Shown: positions 1 through 9,622 of the stretch, piece by piece
How positions within the stretch are numbered: the stretch's first letter is position 1
How the letters are laid out: each line of letters begins with the position of its first letter
NCBI RefSeq assembly: GCF_025499465.1
Contig: NZ_JAIMCA010000001.1
Coordinates: 992,001 to 1,056,000, forward strand
DNA: 64,000 nucleotides
Source of the DNA: Allobosea sp. BH3
GTDB lineage: Bacteria; Pseudomonadota; Alphaproteobacteria; Rhizobiales; Beijerinckiaceae
Direction: 5' to 3'
Notes under the pieces: model-generated
Database searches by the model: none
What the model saw: the letters and a program-made list of their open reading frames with translations, nothing else
Told to the model about the DNA's origin: nothing
Made by a program: the position numbers and the translations under genes

Positions 1-510
1 CTCGACCCCAAACGGAGCCGCAAGCTGGGCGATCCGACCGCCGATGGCGCCGAGCCCGTAGATGCCGACCCGGCTGCCCGCCAGCCCGCGCACGATAGGC
101 ATGCGCTCGATCGTATTGCCCTTCCAGCGCCCGGCGCGGACGAAGGCATCTCCCTGCGGGATCTGGCGCGCGATGGCGAGGATCAGCCCCATCGCGAACT
201 CCGCCACGCTGGCCGCGTTCGTATCGGCGGCATTGCTGAGCTGGACGCCGCGCGCCTTGGCATGGGCGCCGTCGACGCCCTCGATGCCTGTGCCGTAGCA
301 GGCGATCAGTCTCAGCTTCGGCAGGGCGTCGATCAGCGCGGCATCGGTCTTCTGGGTGCCGATCGTCAGCACCGCCTCCGCGCGCTCCTTGCCTTCCGGC
401 AGGAACTCGGGCGCCGAGCGCTCCATCGGCCCGATCAGATCATAGCGCGACGAGAGCTCGCGGATCAGCGCCTCCGGCATGCGGGGCACCATCAGGATCG
501 TCGGCTTCAT
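1..510 (-). CDS. D-2-hydroxyacid dehydrogenase family protein (partial, C-terminus beyond window)
   Basis: The reading frame starts at an ATG whose complement is at 508-510 and is still open at base 1, giving the first 170 residues. The N-terminal half matches the substrate-binding lobe of NAD-dependent D-isomer 2-hydroxyacid dehydrogenases (VPRMPEAL start, ACYGTGIEGVD, then the NAADTNAASVAEFAMGL helix). The dinucleotide-binding glycine motif GLGAIG lies near residues 157-162. The catalytic Arg, Glu and His would be beyond the window edge. Family members reduce 2-keto acids or oxidise D-2-hydroxy acids in the cytoplasm; the substrate cannot be told. The next gene is divergent. Confidence 0.85.
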   Translation of the reverse strand, partial: MKPTILMVPRMPEALIRELSSRYDLIGPMERSAPEFLPEGKERAEAVLTIGTQKTDAALIDALPKLRLIACYGTGIEGVDGAHAKARGVQLSNAADTNAASVAEFAMGLILAIARQIPQGDAFVRAGRWKGNTIERMPIVRGLAGSRVGIYGLGAIGGRIAQLAAPFGVE

Positions 511-527
511 CGTGCACGGCCTCAAAA

Positions 528-569
528 GCATCGTCCCGAAAACCGGGCGGCTTTCGAGGAACGCGATGC
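528..569. repeat. Degenerate intergenic palindrome (GCATCG...CGATGC type)
   Basis: Outer arms gcatcg (528-533) and cgatgc (564-569) bracket imperfect inner arms cgaaaaccg / cggctttcg. The element lies just upstream of the 2-hydroxyacid dehydrogenase start, in a 293-base gap where I see no gene. It resembles the palindrome at 1227-1272 and is probably a worn copy of the same family of short intergenic repeats. Confidence 0.45.
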
Positions 570-803
570 AACATCATCTTGACGCAATGCAGCATCGCAC
601 GGGCCTGCGCTCAACCCTCTTCGCCTGCGTGCCCCCCATCCCCGCAGCGCATCCGTCTGTCTTCGACCAAAGGCGGTGATTGCATCGTTCCAAAAGCCGA
701 AATCGCCGGCCCGGCCCTCTCGCCCCTCGGGAAAAAGCACGTTAACCTGACGTTGCGACACGAAACCGCCCGTGCTCGACACGGGCCAGGAAGGGGCTAC
801 CAG

Positions 804-1121
804 ATGGACCACCTCGCCGACGTGAAGAAGTTCGCCAAGAAGCCGCTGAACGAAGCCGCTTTTGCCGGGATGTCGAAGTCCTATGCGCTCGTGATGAGCA
901 AGCCGGACACCCGCTACGTCGCCTGTTCCGACCCCACGGAGATCGAGCGCGTCCGCGAGAATTTCCTGAAGAAGAAGCTCGGCCTGAAATCTGGCGACCT
1001 CGACGGCTCGGTCAAGGCGATCTGCGAGCACATGAAGGCCGACAAGACGAAGTCCCGCCTGACCTTCTACTACCTGCTGGCCGAGCATCACGGAAAGCTC
1101 GACCTCTTCGTCAAGAAGTAG
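804..1121 (+). CDS. DUF2853 family protein
   Basis: A 105-residue protein of the DUF2853 family: DHLADVKKF near the start, KKKLGL in the middle, and a KSRLTFYYLLAEH block near residues 82-94. It is small, charged and without signal peptide or membrane segment, so cytoplasmic. No biochemical role is established for the family. The reading frame extends upstream to 579, but ATG 804 is preferred because aggaagggg lies 7-15 bases before it and the family begins with MDHLADVKKF-like sequence. It stands alone between a divergent dehydrogenase and a convergent cyclopropane synthase. Confidence 0.85.
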   Translation: MDHLADVKKFAKKPLNEAAFAGMSKSYALVMSKPDTRYVACSDPTEIERVRENFLKKKLGLKSGDLDGSVKAICEHMKADKTKSRLTFYYLLAEHHGKLDLFVKK

Positions 1122-1226
1122 GCGCCTGCGCCCGCCCGGCGCTTCCCTCCGACAAACGGCCTGGCCGGCGCTAGATCATCGCGCGTCCTGTCGGACGCGG
1201 TCACGATGATCTATCACGTCGTTATC

Positions 1227-1272
1227 GCATCGGATTTTTCCGAAAAGTGGTTTCCACTTTTCGGTCCGATGC
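1227..1272. repeat. Perfect nested intergenic palindrome
   Basis: Inner arms ccgaaaagtgg (1240-1250) and ccacttttcgg (1254-1264) are perfect around a ttt loop. Outer arms gcatcgga (1227-1234) and tccgatgc (1265-1272) are also perfect. The element is followed by tagagc, as in comparable Rhizobiales intergenic repeats. It sits between two convergent genes. There is no T-run on either strand after the stem, so a mobile or scattered palindromic repeat is more likely than a classic terminator. Confidence 0.7.
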
Positions 1273-1293
1273 TAGAGCGCCGGCCGCGTGCCT

Positions 1294-2598
1294 TCAATCG
1301 CGATAGAGGTCTGTCCGCGTCAGCGGCAGGCCCGAGGGGCCCTTGCGCCGCTTCGACACCAATGTCTGGTTGATCAGCGCCCCGCCCCGCTCGAAGGCGA
1401 GCGAGCAGCCGGCGAGATAGAGCAGCCACATCCGCGTCCGCTCCGGGCCGATCTCGGCCTCGGCCTTCGCCTTGTTGGCCTCGAGCCGCTCCCACCACAG
1501 CCGCGTCGTGCGCTGGTAATGCTCGCGCCAGCCCTCGACGTCGTGAACCTCGAAGCCATGGCGCTCGAGATTGGCGATCGACATGCCGAGATGGTCGAGC
1601 TCACCGCCCGGGAAGATGTAGCGCACCAGCGCGCGATACTCCGCCGGCATCTTCCTGAAGGCCTTCTCGGTCTTCTTCGCCCGGCGCGAGATGGTGTGGT
1701 GCAGATAGAGCCCCCGCGGACGCAGCAGCCGGTTCACCGCTTTGAAATAAGAGGGGTGGTTGGCGATGCCGACATGCTCGAACATGCCGATCGAGGAGAT
1801 CTTGTCGAACTCCCCCTCCATCTGGGTGAAGTCCTTGAGATGGAGCGTCACCTTGTCGGTCAGGCCGAGCCTCTCGACCTTCTCGCGGGCGAGCGCCAGC
1901 TGCTCCTCGGCCAGCGTCACGCCATGGGCCTCGACGCCGTAATGCTGCGCCGCATGGCAGACCAGCGCACCCCAGCCGCAACCGATGTCGAGGAAGCGGT
2001 CGCCGGGCTTGAGGCGCAGCTTCCGGCAGATCATGTCGAGCTTGTCGCGCTGGGCGCGGGCGATATCGCCATGATCCTCAGTGAAGTAGGCGCAGGTGTA
2101 GACCATTTCCTCGTCGAGGAAGAGCCGGTAGAAATCGTTCGAGACGTCGTAGTGATAGGCGATATTGGCCTTGTTGGTCGCCGGCGCGCCGTCCCGCGCG
2201 ATCTCGTCGCCCTTGCGATGGTCGACGGCAGCCTGCGCCTTACCGGGCGCGAAGATGAAGCGGCGGACCACCTCCAGCACCGCGCCCTTCGGGATGTTGC
2301 GCGCCAGCCGGCCGATCTTGCCCTCCGGCCGCGCCTTTGCGAGGTCGAAGATCGAGCCGTTCACGATCGAGATGCGGTCGGAGATATGCAGATTGAGCAG
2401 CGTGTCGAGCTTCGGTTTGCGCATCAGCGCAGCGACGACGCCGGCATCGGCTATCGCGATGGCAAGCCCGTCGGCGGCCCATCCAGCCGGGACGAAGCTG
2501 CCGTCCCAGAGCCGGAAGCCGAGCTTCAGGCCGAGCTTGTCATGCGCCTCGGCGAGAAGGCGGCGCAGGGCCGCGAGGCGCTTGTCGGTCACATTCAT
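1294..2598 (-). CDS. cfa: Cyclopropane-fatty-acyl-phospholipid synthase
   Basis: Encodes 434 residues, close to the usual length for the CFA synthase family. The enzyme transfers a methylene from S-adenosylmethionine to the double bond of unsaturated phospholipid acyl chains at the membrane surface. Visible family features are YHYDVSNDFY (about 148-157), MVYTCAYF (165-172) and the SAM-binding LDIGCGWG (203-210), followed by a GVTLAEEQ block. The frame stays open upstream to 2712, but that would run into the neighbouring SdhAF4-like gene, so the ATG at 2598 (MNVTDKRL) is chosen; its ribosome binding site is weak. Convergent with the DUF2853 gene. Confidence 0.92.
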   Translation of the reverse strand: MNVTDKRLAALRRLLAEAHDKLGLKLGFRLWDGSFVPAGWAADGLAIAIADAGVVAALMRKPKLDTLLNLHISDRISIVNGSIFDLAKARPEGKIGRLARNIPKGAVLEVVRRFIFAPGKAQAAVDHRKGDEIARDGAPATNKANIAYHYDVSNDFYRLFLDEEMVYTCAYFTEDHGDIARAQRDKLDMICRKLRLKPGDRFLDIGCGWGALVCHAAQHYGVEAHGVTLAEEQLALAREKVERLGLTDKVTLHLKDFTQMEGEFDKISSIGMFEHVGIANHPSYFKAVNRLLRPRGLYLHHTISRRAKKTEKAFRKMPAEYRALVRYIFPGGELDHLGMSIANLERHGFEVHDVEGWREHYQRTTRLWWERLEANKAKAEAEIGPERTRMWLLYLAGCSLAFERGGALINQTLVSKRRKGPSGLPLTRTDLYRD

Positions 2599-2678
2599 AT
2601 CGAGAATCCGCTGCCAGTCGCTGCTGTTTGGCCGAAAAGCGCGCGGATTGGCAAGGGTCGTGCCGCTGCGGCACCGCC

Positions 2679-2900
2679 TTAGAAGTCGCTGGCGATGCCC
2701 TTCACTTCCCAATCGTCGTAGCGCACCGGCTCGAGACCGCCGCGGCCGTTGACCTCGCGCTGCTTCGCGACATCGGCGGCATGGGCGTCGATCGCGGCGC
2801 GGCGGGCGGCCGCCTCGGCGAGTGCACGCTGCGCCGCCGGCGAGAGCCTCTTGGTCTCGGTCGCTGCAACCGGCACGCTCTCATCGGTCTTGTCAGGCAT
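2679..2900 (-). CDS. DUF1674 / SdhAF4-like succinate dehydrogenase assembly factor
   Basis: A 73-residue protein ending in [20 protein letters not shown], the signature C-terminus of DUF1674. The mitochondrial members (SDHAF4/Sdh8) bind the flavinated SdhA subunit and help assemble complex II; bacterial members are presumed to do the same. The N-terminal half is an alanine- and arginine-rich helix. It is divergent from htpX with about 120 bases between them, an arrangement I recall as common in Hyphomicrobiales. Function here is inferred from the family. Confidence 0.87.
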   Translation of the reverse strand: MPDKTDESVPVAATETKRLSPAAQRALAEAAARRAAIDAHAADVAKQREVNGRGGLEPVRYDDWEVKGIASDF

Positions 2901-3019
2901 TTCCGCTCGTTTCCTTGCGCGTTATCTTGCAGGATCGGGTTGGTCCCCACCACATAGGACACGATCCCGGCCTCCGCGAGGGCTTTCCGCCCCGCAGCAA
3001 CGCCGATGAAGGGGAAACG

Positions 3020-3949
3020 ATGAACTACGTTCGCACCGGCATGCTCATGGCGGGCCTGACGGCGCTGTTCGGCGCGGTCGGCTATGCGCTCGGCGGCGGC
3101 AGCGGCATGCTGATGGCGCTCGGCTTCGCCGCCGTGACCAATCTCTTCAGCTACTGGAATTCCGACCGGCTGGCGCTCGCCGCCCATAACGCCCAGGAGG
3201 TCGACGAGCGCACGGCGCCCGAGCTCTACGGCATGGTGCGGGACCTCGCGGCACGCGCGGACATGCCGATGCCGCGCGTATACCTGATCGATGAGGACCA
3301 GCCCAACGCCTTCGCCACCGGCCGCAACCCGCAGAACGCGGCGGTCGCGGCCACGACCGGCATCCTGCGCACGCTCTCTTCTGAGGAGCTGGCGGGCGTG
3401 ATGGCGCATGAGCTGGCGCACATCAAGAACCACGACACGCTGACCATGACGATCACGGCGACCTTCGCCGGCGCGATCTCCTCGCTCGTCACCTTCGGCA
3501 TGTTCTTCGGCTCGCGCGACAACCGGCCGAACTTCATCGTCCAGATCCTGCTCTCGATCCTGGCGCCGATGGCGGCCGCCCTGATCCAGATGGCGATTTC
3601 ACGCTCGCGCGAATACGAGGCCGACCGTCTCGGCGGTCAGATCTGCGGCAATCCCGTCTGGCTCGCCGACGCGCTGGCCAAGATCGCCGCCGGCGTCGCG
3701 CATATTCCCAGCGAGACGGCGGAGGCGAAGCCTGCTACGGCGCACATGTTCATCATCAATCCCTTGACCGGCGGCGGCATGGATAACCTCTTCTCGACCC
3801 ATCCCGACACCGGCAACCGCATCGCCGCGCTGATGGATCAGGCCCAGTCCATGGGCATCGGCCGCAGAGCCGCAGCCCCGAGCTTCACCGGCCAGGCGGG
3901 CGCAAGCCCCTGGGGCAGCGAGCCCCGCCAGCCGGGGCCGTGGGGCTGA
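3020..3949 (+). CDS. htpX: Zinc metalloprotease HtpX
   Basis: A 309-residue M48-family membrane protease that takes part in quality control of inner-membrane proteins. The zinc site HELAH is at 130-134 and the third-ligand motif SREYEAD at 196-202. Hydrophobic segments lie near 8-40 (two helices), 145-163 and 172-193, the usual HtpX layout. The C-terminal part has the family block [19 protein letters not shown] 3020 is preferred over upstream in-frame codons because gaagggg precedes it and the first membrane helix follows at once. The stop is two bases before the next gene's start, so it is probably co-transcribed with rsmB. Confidence 0.93.
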   Translation: MNYVRTGMLMAGLTALFGAVGYALGGGSGMLMALGFAAVTNLFSYWNSDRLALAAHNAQEVDERTAPELYGMVRDLAARADMPMPRVYLIDEDQPNAFATGRNPQNAAVAATTGILRTLSSEELAGVMAHELAHIKNHDTLTMTITATFAGAISSLVTFGMFFGSRDNRPNFIVQILLSILAPMAAALIQMAISRSREYEADRLGGQICGNPVWLADALAKIAAGVAHIPSETAEAKPATAHMFIINPLTGGGMDNLFSTHPDTGNRIAALMDQAQSMGIGRRAAAPSFTGQAGASPWGSEPRQPGPWG

Positions 3950-3951
3950 CC

Positions 3952-5316
3952 ATGGCCCGCCACGCCCCCCAGCGCCCCCGCTCGCCGGAACCGCCGCCGA
4001 TCACGCGCAGCAACGCACCCGGCCTGCCGGCTCGCCGGCTCGCCGCCGACGCGATCGACGAGGTGCTGCGCGCCCGCGTCGCGCTCGATGAGACATTCGA
4101 GCGCCTGCTCCCGGAAGCCGGCCTCGACGCCGCCGATGCCGGGCTCGCCCGCGCCATCGCCGTCACCGCCTTCCGCCGGCTCGGCACGATCCAGGAGGCG
4201 ATCAACGCCCGCCTCGAACGCGGCAGCCCGCGCAATTCCGGCCCCTTCGAGCCGATCCTGGTCGCGGCGGCGGCCCAGATTTTGTTCCTCGACGTGCCGG
4301 ACCACGCCGCTGTCGACCTTGCCATCCGGCATCTCCATGAGGACCCGCGCTCGGCCCGCTACGTCGCGCTAGGCAACGCCCTGCTGCGCCGGCTGGTGCG
4401 CGAGCGCGACGCGATCCTGGCCGAGACGGCCGCCGACGCCTTCCGGGACACGCCGGACTGGCTGGCCGAGAGCTGGCGCGAAAGCTATGGCGAGGAGACT
4501 GCCGCCGCCATCGCTGCGATCCATCGCGAGGAGCCGCCGCTCGACCTCACGGTCAAGGCTGATCCCGCCCACTGGGCGGAAGCCCTCGACGGCATCGTGC
4601 TGCCGACCGGTTCGGTTCGCCTGCGCGAGCGCCAGACCGTCACCGGCCTGCCCGGCTTCGAGGAAGGCGCCTGGTGGGTTCAGGATGCCGCCGCCGCCCT
4701 GCCTGTGAAGCTGCTCGCACCCAAGCCCGGCGAGCGCATCGTCGATCTCTGCGCGGCCCCCGGCGGCAAGACCGCCCAGATCGCCGTTGCGGGCGCCAGC
4801 GTCACCGCGCTCGACCGCTCGGCCCCGCGATTGCGCCGCCTCAAGGCGAATCTCGCCCGCCTCGGACTCACCGCCGAGGTGGTCACAGGCGATGCCACGA
4901 ACTGGAAGGCCGAGCCCTTCGACGCCGTACTGCTCGATGCGCCTTGCAGTGCGACCGGCACGATCCGCCGCCATCCCGATGTCGCCTGGAGCAAGACGGA
5001 CGAGGATCGCGACCGGCTCGCCGCCTTGCAGGAGCGGCTGCTCGATGCCGCCGCCGCCCTGACGAAGCCCGGCGGCAGGCTCGTCTACTGCACCTGCTCG
5101 CTAGAGCCGCAGGAGGGCGAGGCGCAGATTGCCGCCTTCCTGGAGCGCAATCCCCAGTTTCGTCGCGAACCCGCCCAGGCGGCTGAAATCGGCGGTTTGG
5201 CCGAGGCAATCGACGCAAATGGCGACATCCGCGCGTTGCCGCACCAGCTCCACAACCTTTCCGCGCGGTTATCCGGATGGACGGGATTTTACGCAAGCCG
5301 TCTGATCAGGCTATGA
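3952..5316 (+). CDS. rsmB: RsmB-type rRNA cytosine-C5 methyltransferase
   Basis: A 454-residue protein with an N-terminal NusB-like RNA-binding domain (about 25-155) and a C-terminal Rossmann-fold methyltransferase. The SAM motif LCAAPGGKT is at 266-274. The two cysteines of the m5C mechanism are visible: DAPCSATG (Cys332) and YCTCSLEPQEGE (Cys382). RsmB methylates C967 of 16S rRNA in E. coli; some alphaproteobacterial relatives are named Fmu/Sun. ATG 3952 follows the htpX stop after two bases; an in-frame GTG four codons upstream would overlap htpX. Confidence 0.9.
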   Translation: MARHAPQRPRSPEPPPITRSNAPGLPARRLAADAIDEVLRARVALDETFERLLPEAGLDAADAGLARAIAVTAFRRLGTIQEAINARLERGSPRNSGPFEPILVAAAAQILFLDVPDHAAVDLAIRHLHEDPRSARYVALGNALLRRLVRERDAILAETAADAFRDTPDWLAESWRESYGEETAAAIAAIHREEPPLDLTVKADPAHWAEALDGIVLPTGSVRLRERQTVTGLPGFEEGAWWVQDAAAALPVKLLAPKPGERIVDLCAAPGGKTAQIAVAGASVTALDRSAPRLRRLKANLARLGLTAEVVTGDATNWKAEPFDAVLLDAPCSATGTIRRHPDVAWSKTDEDRDRLAALQERLLDAAAALTKPGGRLVYCTCSLEPQEGEAQIAAFLERNPQFRREPAQAAEIGGLAEAIDANGDIRALPHQLHNLSARLSGWTGFYASRLIRL

Positions 5317-5395
5317 CGGCTCCCTGATCTGCCGCGTGGGGGCGCTGCGGATTCTCAGAGAGAATCGGCGTGTGCCGGCATCGCGCGCATCGGGG

Positions 5396-7165
5396 ATGGA
5401 GCGTCAGGGGCATTTGAGCGGCTGGTCTGAGCGACGGGGGTTGGCCCAGGCCGCCATCGGACGGGCGGCACGGCGCACGCGCGGCCAGGTCGTCGGCGCG
5501 ACGCGTCGGCTCTGGCCGTTTGGCCGCAGGCCTGCGACGCGGCTGCTCTTCGCACCTCACGACCTGCGCACGGCCGACCCGACCACGGCAGGTGATTTCT
5601 ATGCGGGCTACTACGCCTTCTCCGGGCGCACGCTGCGGACCCATGGCGAATCCCCATTCGACGCTGTGCCGCCGAGCGAGGCCTGGGCCGAGGTGCTCTA
5701 CGGCTTCGGCTGGCTGCGCCACATGCGCGCCGCCGACACCGCCATTGCCCGCGCCAATGCCCGCAGCCTCGTGGAGGAGTTCATCGTCAAGCGCCGCGAC
5801 CGCAACGAGATCGCCCGGCGCCCGGCCGTCGCGGCGCGCCGGCTGGTCGCCTTCCTCTCCCATTCGCCGCTGCTGCTGGAAGGCGCCGATCACGTCTTCT
5901 ATGAGCGCTTCCTGCGCCATGTCGCCAAACTCGCCGAATGGCTCGACCTCGCGCTGGCCGGCGCCGTGGAAGGCGCCGACCGGCTGAACAGCCTGATCGC
6001 CATCACGCTGGCCGCGATCTGCCTCGACGGCCACGACGCCAGGCGGCGGCGCGTCGAGACACAGCTCTCGGACGAGCTCGACGAGCAGATCCTGCCCGAT
6101 GGCGGCCATCTCTCGCGCAATCCGCGCCTGCTGATCGAATTCCTGCTCGACCTCTTGCCGCTGCGCGAGACCTTCGCGGCGCGCGGGCTGGAGCCGCCGC
6201 GCGGCGTCCTGACGGCGATCGAGCGGATGATGCCGCATCTGCGCCTGTTCCGGCATGGCGACGGCGCGCTCGCTTTGTTCAACGGCATGGGCACGACCCC
6301 GCCCGATCTGATGGCGACGCTCGCTGCCTATGACGACGCCCGCGGCCGCCCCACCGAGCACGCCGCCTATTCCGGCTACAGCCGGCTCGCCGCCGAACGC
6401 AGCATCGTGGTCACCGATGCCGGCGCGCCGCCACGCGGCGCCAATTCCACGGAGGCGCATGCGGGCTGCCTCGCCTTCGAATTCTCCAGCGGCCCCCAGC
6501 GCATTGTCGTCAATTGCGGCGCCAGCCGCTTCGGCCCGCCTGAGCTCAGGCTCGCCGCACGCAGCACCGCCGCGCATTCCACGCTCGTCCTCGACGACCG
6601 TTCCAGCGCGAATTTCGGCATGGTGCTGGGCGAGATGCGCGTCGTATCCGGCCCGAAGGATGTCCGCATCGCGCGCCAGGACAATCCGGAAGGCCCGGAA
6701 TGGGTGGCGAGCCATGACGGTTACCGCCGCAGCCTGGGAGCCGTTCATACCCGCCGCCTGCTGCTCGCCCGCGACGGCGCCTCGCTCTCCGGCGAGGACG
6801 AGGTCGCGCTGACCGGCTCGCGCGCGAGCCTGCCGGCCGCCCTGCGCTTCCATCTGCACCCCAATGTCCGGGCGAGCCTCGTCCGCGACGGCAGTGGCGC
6901 GCTGCTGGCGCTTGCCTCCGGCGAGGTCTGGGGCTTCGAGGCCGAAGGCCGGATCATCGCGCTCGAGGAGAGCATCTTCCTCGCCGCGTCGGACGGACGT
7001 CGCCGCACGGAACAGCTCGTCATCGCCTTCGACGCGGTCGAGACGCCGCGCATCACCTGGCGCTTCAGCCGCATCCGCACCGCCAATCCGCGCGCCGGCA
7101 AGACGGTGGCCGCGGCCATCGCCGAGCGCGAGGCCGGCGAGCCTGATCCCGACCTCGACGCGTGA
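5396..7165 (+). CDS. Heparinase II/III family protein
   Basis: About 589 residues. An N-terminal alpha-alpha toroid domain is followed by the heparinase II/III C-terminal beta domain, with the block AHAGCLAFEFSSG and the HSTLVLDD strand near the middle. Family members are polysaccharide lyases, but members placed between rsmB and purH are widespread in alphaproteobacteria and have no proven substrate; a cell-envelope glycan role is a guess. I see no clear signal peptide. The start is uncertain: GTG 5336 would add 20 residues. Lies 79 bases after rsmB and 95 before purH on the same strand. Confidence 0.83.
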   Translation: MERQGHLSGWSERRGLAQAAIGRAARRTRGQVVGATRRLWPFGRRPATRLLFAPHDLRTADPTTAGDFYAGYYAFSGRTLRTHGESPFDAVPPSEAWAEVLYGFGWLRHMRAADTAIARANARSLVEEFIVKRRDRNEIARRPAVAARRLVAFLSHSPLLLEGADHVFYERFLRHVAKLAEWLDLALAGAVEGADRLNSLIAITLAAICLDGHDARRRRVETQLSDELDEQILPDGGHLSRNPRLLIEFLLDLLPLRETFAARGLEPPRGVLTAIERMMPHLRLFRHGDGALALFNGMGTTPPDLMATLAAYDDARGRPTEHAAYSGYSRLAAERSIVVTDAGAPPRGANSTEAHAGCLAFEFSSGPQRIVVNCGASRFGPPELRLAARSTAAHSTLVLDDRSSANFGMVLGEMRVVSGPKDVRIARQDNPEGPEWVASHDGYRRSLGAVHTRRLLLARDGASLSGEDEVALTGSRASLPAALRFHLHPNVRASLVRDGSGALLALASGEVWGFEAEGRIIALEESIFLAASDGRRRTEQLVIAFDAVETPRITWRFSRIRTANPRAGKTVAAAIAEREAGEPDPDLDA

Positions 7166-7260
7166 CGGATCTGCGACGGCGCGCTTTGCCTTTCGCAGGG
7201 CAGCATGATAGCTCGCGCCCAAACAGCCTGTCCCTGCAATAAAAGCCGGACCTGATCCCG

Positions 7261-8853
7261 ATGCCGAATGAACTTCGCCGCGTCGAGCGCGCGCTCCTTT
7301 CCGTTTCCGACAAGACCGGGCTGATCGACTTCGCGCGCGCCCTCCACAAGCTCGGCATCGCGCTGGTCTCGACCGGCGGCACGGCGAAGGCGATCGCCGA
7401 GGCCGGCCTGCCGGTCAGCGACGTCTCCGATCTGACCGGCTTCCCGGAAATGATGGACGGCCGCGTCAAGACGCTCCATCCCAAGGTCCATGGCGGGCTG
7501 CTCGCCATCCGCTCTCATCCCGAGCACCAGGCTTCGATGCTCGGCCACGGCATCCAGCCGATCGACCTGCTCGTTGTGAACCTCTACCCCTTCGAGGCGA
7601 CGGTCGCGGCCGGCAAGCCCTATGACGATTGCATCGAGAACATCGACATCGGCGGCCCCGCGATGATCCGCGCCGCGGCCAAGAACCACCACGACGTCGC
7701 CGTCGTGGTCGAGCCTTCGGACTACGCCTCCGTGCTGGCCGATCTGGAGGCGCAGAAGGGCGCCACCACGCTCACCCTGCGCCGCAAGCTCGCGCAGAAG
7801 GCCTATGCCCGCACCGCGGCCTATGATGCGGCGATCTCGAACTGGTTCGCCAACGAGCTGAAAGACACCGCGCCGGCCTTCCGCGCGCTCGGCGGCACGC
7901 TTGCCGAGACGATGCGCTATGGCGAGAACCCGCATCAATGGGCCGCCTTCTACCGCACCCCGGAGAACCGCCCCGGCGTCTCGACCGCCCGTCAGGTCCA
8001 GGGCAAGCAGCTCTCCTACAACAACATCAACGACACCGACGCCGCCTTCGAATGCGTCGCGGAGTTTGATCCCGCCGCCACCGCCGCCTGCGTCATCGTC
8101 AAGCACGCCAATCCCTGCGGCGTCGCCGCCGGCGGCTCGCTGCTGGAAGCGTATGAGCTGGCGCTGCGCTGCGACCCTGTCTCCGCCTTCGGCGGCATCG
8201 TCGCGCTGAACCGCAAGCTCGACGCGGCCGCGGCGAAGAAGATCGTCGAGGTCTTCACTGAGGTCATCATCGCCCCTGATGCCGACGAGGAGGCGATCGC
8301 GATGATCGCCGCCAAGAAGAACCTGCGCCTGCTGCTGACCGGTGGCCTGCCCGACGTCCGCGCGCCGGGCCTCGCGCTGCGCACCGTCTCAGGCGGCTTC
8401 CTCGCCCAGTCGCGCGACAATGCCGTCGTCGACGACATGGAGCTCAAGGTCGTGACGAAGCGCCAGCCCAGCGAGCGCGAGCTTGCCGATCTGCGCTTCG
8501 CCTTCCGCGTCGCCAAGCACGTCAAGTCGAACGCCATCGTCTATGCCAAGAATCTCGCTACGGTCGGCATCGGCGCCGGCCAGATGAGCCGCGTCGATTC
8601 CTCGCGCATCGCCGCCTGGAAGGCCGCGGAAGCGGCAAAGGCGGCTGGCCTGCCCGAGACGCTCGCCAAGGGCTCGGTCGTCGCCTCCGACGCCTTCTTC
8701 CCCTTCGCCGACGGCCTGCTCGCCGCAGCCGAGGCCGGCGCCACGGCGGTGATCCAGCCGGGCGGCTCGATGCGCGACGACCTGGTCATCCAGGCCGCCG
8801 ACGAGGCCGGCCTTGCCATGGTCTTCACCGGCCACCGTCACTTCCGGCACTGA
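7261..8853 (+). CDS. purH: Bifunctional AICAR transformylase / IMP cyclohydrolase
   Basis: A 530-residue enzyme for the last two steps of de novo purine synthesis: formylation of AICAR with 10-formyl-THF, then cyclisation to IMP. The N-terminal methylglyoxal-synthase-like cyclohydrolase domain carries STGGTAKAI and [14 protein letters not shown]. The transformylase domain carries KHANPCG, with the Lys-His pair at 281-282, and SAFGGIV. The C-terminus PGGSMRDD...FTGHRHFRH is the usual family ending. Length is normal for the family. Cytoplasmic. Confidence 0.97.
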   Translation: MPNELRRVERALLSVSDKTGLIDFARALHKLGIALVSTGGTAKAIAEAGLPVSDVSDLTGFPEMMDGRVKTLHPKVHGGLLAIRSHPEHQASMLGHGIQPIDLLVVNLYPFEATVAAGKPYDDCIENIDIGGPAMIRAAAKNHHDVAVVVEPSDYASVLADLEAQKGATTLTLRRKLAQKAYARTAAYDAAISNWFANELKDTAPAFRALGGTLAETMRYGENPHQWAAFYRTPENRPGVSTARQVQGKQLSYNNINDTDAAFECVAEFDPAATAACVIVKHANPCGVAAGGSLLEAYELALRCDPVSAFGGIVALNRKLDAAAAKKIVEVFTEVIIAPDADEEAIAMIAAKKNLRLLLTGGLPDVRAPGLALRTVSGGFLAQSRDNAVVDDMELKVVTKRQPSERELADLRFAFRVAKHVKSNAIVYAKNLATVGIGAGQMSRVDSSRIAAWKAAEAAKAAGLPETLAKGSVVASDAFFPFADGLLAAAEAGATAVIQPGGSMRDDLVIQAADEAGLAMVFTGHRHFRH

Positions 8854-8866
8854 GGGGAGCGGCGGC

Positions 8867-9133
8867 ATGCACAGCCTCAAAGTCATCGCCGCCGGTTTCG
8901 CCCTTTTGGGCGCGCTGCACTTTCTCTCGCGCCGGCTGAAGCTCGGCAAAGGAGATCCCACCGGCTTCGCCGTCAGGCTGTTCCTGCCCCTCTGGCTGGC
9001 CGTCGCCCTGATCAATCTGTGGGTCGGCGTCAGCCGGGCCGGCTACACCATGATGCAGGAGCTGCCCTTCTTCGCGCTGGTGTTCGGTCTGCCTGCGGCT
9101 TTCGCAGCCCTGCTTTTCCTGCGGTTCCGGTAG
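8867..9133 (+). CDS. Small hypothetical membrane protein
   Basis: An 88-residue protein with three hydrophobic stretches (about 3-18, 34-53 and 65-85), so probably an inner-membrane protein. I do not recognise a family. It starts 13 bases after the purH stop, with gaggggagcgg before the ATG, and ends four bases before the YbaK-like gene. This points to co-transcription with purH. Codon use matches the neighbours, so it looks like a real gene. Confidence 0.7.
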   Translation: MHSLKVIAAGFALLGALHFLSRRLKLGKGDPTGFAVRLFLPLWLAVALINLWVGVSRAGYTMMQELPFFALVFGLPAAFAALLFLRFR

Positions 9134-9137
9134 CGCC

Positions 9138-9620
9138 ATGAGCCTCGAATCTGTCCGCGCCTTCTTCGCCGCGCACGCTCCCGACATCGCCGTCATCGTC
9201 ACGGAGCAGAGCAGCGCGACCGTTCCGCTCGCAGCCGCCGCGCATGGCGTCGAGCCCGGTCAGATCGCCAAGACGCTCTCGTTGCGCATCGGCGAGGAAG
9301 TGGTACTCGTCGTCGCCCGTGGCGATGCCCGGCTCGACAACCGCAAGACCCGCGAAGCTCTCGGCGGCAAGCCGCGCATGCTCGGCCCCGAGGAGGTCGA
9401 GGCACTGACCGGCCATCCGGTCGGCGGCGTCTGCCCCTTCGGCCTCGCCACCCCGCTCAAGGTCTATTGCGATGTCTCGCTCAAGGCCTTCGACGAGGTC
9501 GTCCCGGCCGCAGGCTCGACCCATAGCGCCCTGCGCATCTCGCCCACGCGCATGGCCGAGCTGACACGCGCCGAATGGGTCGACGTCTGCCAGGAAATTC
9601 AAGCAACGGCAGACGCTTAA
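9138..9620 (+). CDS. YbaK/EbsC-type aminoacyl-tRNA deacylase
   Basis: A 160-residue single-domain protein of the YbaK/ProX superfamily, which hydrolyses mischarged aminoacyl-tRNAs such as Cys-tRNAPro or Ala-tRNAPro in trans. Supporting blocks are AAHGVEPGQIAKTL, VARGDARLDNRK, and GGVCPFGL, the conserved Gly-Gly-x-x-Pro-Phe strand. The length fits stand-alone editing proteins. It follows the small membrane gene on the same strand. Which amino acid is removed cannot be told. Confidence 0.85.
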   Translation: MSLESVRAFFAAHAPDIAVIVTEQSSATVPLAAAAHGVEPGQIAKTLSLRIGEEVVLVVARGDARLDNRKTREALGGKPRMLGPEEVEALTGHPVGGVCPFGLATPLKVYCDVSLKAFDEVVPAAGSTHSALRISPTRMAELTRAEWVDVCQEIQATADA

Positions 9621-9622
9621 GA

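Noticed and set aside
1227..1272. Rho-independent terminator
   Set aside because: The stem is strong but neither strand has a T-run after it, and similar palindromes occur elsewhere, so a repeat fits better.
1288..2682. 464-residue open frame on the plus strand
   Set aside because: Exact antisense of the cyclopropane synthase gene, without recognisable motifs.
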